Shown here: positions 51,387 to 54,908 of the stretch, piece by piece
Position numbering within the stretch: the stretch's first letter is position 1
Layout: every line of letters starts with the position of its first letter
From: Firmicutes bacterium UBA2116
GTDB lineage: Bacteria; Bacillota; Clostridia; Tissierellales; Sedimentibacteraceae
DNA: 54,908 bases
NCBI GenBank assembly: GCA_002331025.1
Contig: DCYG01000001.1
Coordinates: 109,479-164,386, forward strand
Direction of reading: 5' to 3'
Program-made: the position numbers and the translations under genes
The notes under the pieces: model-generated
Told to the model about the DNA's origin: nothing
What the model saw: only the letters and a program-made list of their open reading frames with translations
Databases searched by the model: none

Positions 51387-53329
51387 TTTAACCTCTGTAC
51401 ATTATTCTTTAAAGCCATATAATTTAATAATCCGCCCGATTTTATTATTTCAACTTGTGTTTGAGATAATGTAAGTTCCATTTTATATTTTTTATTTTTT
51501 GTAATGTTATCAACAGTTATAATTTTATTTTCCAATTGTATCAACAAATTATCAATAACTAATTCATCCATTTCATCTATATCACCATAATTTTCTTCGT
51601 TCATAAATGTCATGGGAATAATCCCGTTATTTATTAAATTGCTTTTATGAATGCGTGCAAATGATTTTGCAAGAACTGCTTTAATCCCTAAATAAAGAGG
51701 TGCTAATGCCGCATGTTCCCTGCTTGAGCCCTGCCCGTAATTTTTACCCGCAACAATTATCCCACCGTTATTTTCTTTTGCCTTTTTAGGAAAATCCTTG
51801 TCTATGGGTGTCATGCAGAATTCAGATAAATAAGGTATATTGGATCTGTAAGGCAGAAGCTTGGCATTTGATGGCATAATGTCATCAGTTGTAACATTAT
51901 CTCCAACCTTTACTAAAACCTTCCCGCCCGTTTTACTTCCTAACTCTTTATTTTTCGGAAATGGCTTTATATTTGGTCCTCTTATTATTTCTATCTCCGA
52001 GCCATCGTCTGCAGGACTTATTATCATATTATCCTGTAAAGGAAACTGTTCAGGCATTACAATATCAAGGTCAACGTTATAATCAAATTCATCGTTTCCT
52101 GCAATATATCCTTTTATGGCAGAGTATGCGGCAACCTCGGGGCTCACAAGATAAACATCTGCAGTATCAGTACCGCATCTTCCTTTAAAATTTCTGTTAA
52201 AGGTTCTTAATGAAACTCCATCAGTGTTAGGAGCTTGACCCATACCTATGCAAGGACCACATCCACTTTCTAAAATTCTCGCACCGGCAGCTATCATTTT
52301 TGACAGTGCTCCGTTTGAAGCAAGCATAGTGAGCACCTGTTTGGAACCGGGAGAAATTACCAGCGATACATTTTCATGAACTGTCTTTCCATATAATATC
52401 TTTGAAACCTTCATCATATCCACATACGATGAATTTGTACAGCTGCCTATTGCAACTTGGTTTATCTTTGTTCCTTTAACCCGACTGACAGGTGCCACTG
52501 CATCAGGTGAATGGGGAAGTGCCGCATTGGGCTGCAATGCACTTAAATCTATCACAATTTTTTCAGAATACACTGCATCATCATCAGCCTTAAACTCTGT
52601 AAAATCTTTTTCTCTTCCCTGCGCTCTCAAAAATTCTAAGGTTCTTTCATCGGAAGGAAATATTGAAGTGGTTGCCCCAAGCTCTGCTCCCATATTGGTA
52701 ATTGTTCCCCTTTCAGGGACAGAAAGTGAATCAACTCCTTCTCCTGTATATTCAAATACCTTGTTAACGCCGCCTTTAACCGTAAATAGCTTCAATACTT
52801 CAAGTATTATATCTTTCGCAGTTGAAAATTTATTCAGCTTTCCTGTTAATTCAACATTTACAACCGCAGGCATCAAAATTCTATATTCTCCTCCTGCCAT
52901 TGCAACTGCCACATCCAATCCGCCGGCACCTATAGCCAGCATGCCCATTCCTCCGCAGGTCGGGGTATGGCTGTCTGAGCCAAGAAGTGTGTCCCCCGGA
53001 ACAGAAAATCTCTCTAAGTGTACCTGATGGCAAATTCCGTTTCCGGGCTTTGAAAAATAAATGCCGTGTTTTTTTGCAACAGTTTGTATATATAAGTGGT
53101 CATCTGCATTTTCGGGACCTGTTTGAAGCATGTTGTGGTCTATATATGCCACAGAACGTTTTGTTTTTACCTTTTCTATTCCCATAGCTTCAAATTGCAG
53201 ATATGCCATTGTTCCTGTAGAATCCTGTGTCAATGTTTGATCTATTCTTATCCCTATCTCGCTTCCTGTCTTCATATTACCGGAAACCAAATGACTTTTT
53301 ATTATTTTTTCAGTTAATGTCAGACTCAT
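51383..53329 (-). CDS. acnA: Aconitate hydratase
   Basis: The 648-residue [4Fe-4S] enzyme isomerises citrate to isocitrate. Cluster cysteines are in IGSCTNSSYVDM and in ESGCGPCIGMGQAP, and the substrate motif GSDSHTPTCGGMGMLAIGAGG is near residue 118. The swivelling C-terminal domain has VGDNVTTDDIMPSNAK near 475 and YGQGSSREHAALAPLYLG near 540. The short form (about 640-650 residues) is common in anaerobic Firmicutes. Nine bases separate it from the citrate synthase gene upstream, and it overlaps icd downstream, so the three form one operon. Homoaconitase is an alternative reading but is unlikely in this context. Confidence 0.92.
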   Translation of the reverse strand: MSLTLTEKIIKSHLVSGNMKTGSEIGIRIDQTLTQDSTGTMAYLQFEAMGIEKVKTKRSVAYIDHNMLQTGPENADDHLYIQTVAKKHGIYFSKPGNGICHQVHLERFSVPGDTLLGSDSHTPTCGGMGMLAIGAGGLDVAVAMAGGEYRILMPAVVNVELTGKLNKFSTAKDIILEVLKLFTVKGGVNKVFEYTGEGVDSLSVPERGTITNMGAELGATTSIFPSDERTLEFLRAQGREKDFTEFKADDDAVYSEKIVIDLSALQPNAALPHSPDAVAPVSRVKGTKINQVAIGSCTNSSYVDMMKVSKILYGKTVHENVSLVISPGSKQVLTMLASNGALSKMIAAGARILESGCGPCIGMGQAPNTDGVSLRTFNRNFKGRCGTDTADVYLVSPEVAAYSAIKGYIAGNDEFDYNVDLDIVMPEQFPLQDNMIISPADDGSEIEIIRGPNIKPFPKNKELGSKTGGKVLVKVGDNVTTDDIMPSNAKLLPYRSNIPYLSEFCMTPIDKDFPKKAKENNGGIIVAGKNYGQGSSREHAALAPLYLGIKAVLAKSFARIHKSNLINNGIIPMTFMNEENYGDIDEMDELVIDNLLIQLENKIITVDNITKNKKYKMELTLSQTQVEIIKSGGLLNYMALKNNVQRLK

Positions 53330-53337
53330 ACTGCCTC

Positions 53338-54684
53338 CTATATTGCTTTATTATTATATGTATATTCATTATTTAAAACATACATATTGCACATAGCTTC
53401 CATTTCTTCAGCAGAAATATTGGATGTTCTGCCCTTTTCATATTCTTCATCTATTTTATTTTTAACAGCAATCAATCTTTCATCGGATTTTTGTATTTTC
53501 TCTTTACTTTTAAGGCTGAAATAACTGTTTATCCAATATGCAATACTTGATATTCCCGAATAAGAATTAATTGCTACCAAAGGCGGCTTACCTAATACCT
53601 TGCCTGTATCGAAACTGTTATATATTTCTTCATCCTTTAACAAGCCATCCGCATGAATGCCTGCTTTAGTCACATTAAATTCTTTACCTACAAAAGGCGT
53701 CTTAGGCGGGATATCATACCTTAGCTCTTTTTCAAAATATTCTTCTATTTCTTTTATAACTTCTAAGTTAATATTCTTTATATTGCCCTTTATTTGTGCG
53801 TATTCAATTATCATTGCTTCTAATGGTGTATTACCTACTCTTTCACCAATACCGAACAATGTAGTATTCACAGATGCTCCGCCATACAGCCATGTTGCAG
53901 TTGAATTTGTAACTGCTCCATAATAATCATTGTGACCGTGCCATTCAATTGAAGAAGAAGGAACACCGGCATAGTATTTCAAACCATGTATTATTGCAGG
54001 AACCGATCTGGGAAGTTCGACTCCCGCATGAGAAACTCCTAACCCCAATGTATCACACGCTCTTATTTTTACATTTATTTTGCTTTCGTTCATTAAATCC
54101 ATAAGATTTTTTGCCAAGGGCACAACAAATCCGTAAAAATCAGCTCTTGTTATATCTTCAAAATGGCATCTTGGCACGATACCGTTTTCCAAAGCTCCAT
54201 AGGCAATGTCCAAATACATCTTCATTGCTTCCTGTCTTGTTTTATTAAGCTTATTAAAAATATGGTAATCAGAGCATGACATTAAAATTCCTGTTTCTTT
54301 TATTCCCATTTCCTTAACAAGCTTAAAATCTTCCTTGTTGGCTCTTATCCAAGATGTTATTTGCGGGAATTCATAACCCTTATCCATACAAGCTTCAACT
54401 GCATTTCTATCTTTTTGTGAGTATAGAAAAAACTCAGTTTGTTTTATTATGCCTGAACCATCATCAAGCAAATGAAGATATTCATACAACCTTACCATTT
54501 GCTCACTGTTCATATTTGTCATTGATTGTTGGCCGTCTCTGAATGTTGTGTCTGTAATCCATATATTTTCAGAAATATCCATAGGTAATTGAATGTTGTT
54601 GAATTTTATTTTAGGTATTTCATCATATGGGAAAATATCCTTATACAATTTAGGGTTGATTACTTCTACAGGGTTGAATTTCAT
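53338..54684 (-). CDS. Re-citrate synthase (homocitrate/isopropylmalate synthase-like)
   Basis: The 448-residue product belongs to the DRE-TIM metallolyase superfamily. ITDTTFRDGQQSM (residues 43-55) is the motif with the metal and catalytic residues, HGHNDYYGAVTNSTATWLYGGASVNTTLFGIGERVGNTPLE near 250 holds the HxH metal ligands, and KAGIHADGLLKDEEIYN near 342 follows. Length and sequence resemble the Clostridium kluyveri Re-citrate synthase as I remember it. That enzyme makes citrate with the opposite stereospecificity to normal citrate synthase and is oxygen-sensitive and Mn-dependent. Operon position before aconitase and isocitrate dehydrogenase supports this over homocitrate synthase. No ordinary citrate synthase is in the window. 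A strong promoter lies 80 bases upstream. Confidence 0.87.
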   Translation of the reverse strand: MKFNPVEVINPKLYKDIFPYDEIPKIKFNNIQLPMDISENIWITDTTFRDGQQSMTNMNSEQMVRLYEYLHLLDDGSGIIKQTEFFLYSQKDRNAVEACMDKGYEFPQITSWIRANKEDFKLVKEMGIKETGILMSCSDYHIFNKLNKTRQEAMKMYLDIAYGALENGIVPRCHFEDITRADFYGFVVPLAKNLMDLMNESKINVKIRACDTLGLGVSHAGVELPRSVPAIIHGLKYYAGVPSSSIEWHGHNDYYGAVTNSTATWLYGGASVNTTLFGIGERVGNTPLEAMIIEYAQIKGNIKNINLEVIKEIEEYFEKELRYDIPPKTPFVGKEFNVTKAGIHADGLLKDEEIYNSFDTGKVLGKPPLVAINSYSGISSIAYWINSYFSLKSKEKIQKSDERLIAVKNKIDEEYEKGRTSNISAEEMEAMCNMYVLNNEYTYNNKAI

Positions 54685-54718
54685 GCTGCACCTCCGAATT
54701 TTGAAAGATTTTATTTAT

Positions 54719-54858
54719 TAGTTGCAAATATTTAATTAAACATACAATTGATTATTAATGCACATTATAATATAATCGCGTGTTTCAGTCAAGTATAAAT
54801 ACATACGGTTTATATGTTATTATTTTCCATACAATTATTTTGATTTTATTTGCAACTA
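54719..54858. promoter_or_regulatory. 11-bp inverted repeats flanking the citrate-operon promoter
   Basis: TAGTTGCAAAT (54719-54729) and its exact inverse ATTTGCAACTA (54848-54858) bracket the promoter at 54764-54792, one downstream and one upstream of it. This could be a repressor pair acting through a DNA loop. No regulator is identified. No gene is seen from 54685 to the window end. Confidence 0.35.
54764..54792 (-). promoter_or_regulatory. Promoter of the Re-citrate synthase operon
   Basis: On the minus strand TTGACT (54792-54787) and TATAAT (54769-54764) are exactly 17 bases apart, a near-consensus sigma-A promoter. Transcription would start near 54757, about 73 bases before the start codon. 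Confidence 0.8.
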
Positions 54859-54908
54859 TTATATTTTAAATTGCAAAATGCTGTCAGGCATAAAAAGAAT
54901 TGACTAAC

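Noticed and set aside
53338..54684. Homocitrate synthase or isopropylmalate synthase
   Set aside because: The gene is coupled to aconitase and isocitrate dehydrogenase with no lysine, nif or leu genes, and length and motifs fit Re-citrate synthase.
1..54908. CRISPR arrays, prophage, tRNA or rRNA genes and riboswitches
   Set aside because: I found no direct-repeat array, phage gene, cloverleaf-like sequence or recognisable riboswitch core by reading. A covariance-model search could still reveal a small RNA.

Overview
The window is AT-rich, almost entirely coding, and carries typical Firmicute ribosome binding sites (GGAGG-like). The gene content points to a strictly anaerobic, amino-acid-fermenting member of the Clostridia. 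It includes a selenocysteine-containing betaine/glycine-reductase-type protein B, Re-citrate synthase, pyruvate:ferredoxin oxidoreductase, an electron-confurcating lactate dehydrogenase/Etf complex, adenosylcobalamin-dependent ribonucleotide reductase and HPr kinase. A Sedimentibacter-like or Tissierellales-like host is my guess, not a demonstrated assignment. Nearly all genes lie on the minus strand. I see no rRNA, tRNA, CRISPR array, phage or intact insertion sequence.

Layout from low to high coordinates. (1) 50-6034: methionine gamma-lyase, a PatB/MalY-type C-S lyase and a sodium:dicarboxylate/amino-acid symporter, preceded by a near-perfect sigma-54 promoter and the gene of a PrpR-like sigma-54 activator. 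(2) 6355-8803: cell-wall genes ddl and murF. (3) 8804-10222: a gene-poor stretch with two palindromic repeats, a frameshifted small membrane-protein gene and a hypothetical anchored protein. (4) 10223-25126: a co-directional array of eleven genes behind a PucR regulator. It contains a ring-opening amidohydrolase (cyanuric acid hydrolase/barbiturase family), a cytosine-deaminase/AtzC-like amidohydrolase, two FdrA/DUF1116 carbamoyltransferase-type pairs (one with DUF2877/AllH), a free-standing 59-residue domain protein, an NCS1 permease, a second carrier and carbamate kinase. (5) 25272-33012: lrgAB and a lactate operon (permease, FAD dehydrogenase, EtfA with ferredoxin domain, EtfB) with a cre site, followed by a CdaR-type regulator. 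(6) 33274-41461: a stalk-domain lipoprotein, nifJ, hprK and uvrC. (7) 41639-47735: two small hypothetical genes, then a BCCT transporter and the grdH (selenoprotein)/grdI pair, controlled by a divergent TetR gene with twin palindromic operators. (8) 47770-54684: nrdJ, then isocitrate dehydrogenase, aconitase and Re-citrate synthase, which together form the oxidative branch to 2-oxoglutarate.

The part I regard as most novel is region 4. The gene set reads as an anaerobic pathway in which a nitrogen heterocycle is imported, deaminated and hydrolytically opened. The resulting ureido compound would then be cleaved phosphorolytically to carbamoyl phosphate, from which carbamate kinase makes ATP. 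This parallels the last steps of anaerobic allantoin fermentation (oxalurate to oxamate plus carbamoyl phosphate), but it starts from a pyrimidine- or triazine-type ring. Substrates are inferred and not proven. The same small domain occurs here fused to one DUF1116 protein and as a separate gene before its paralogue.
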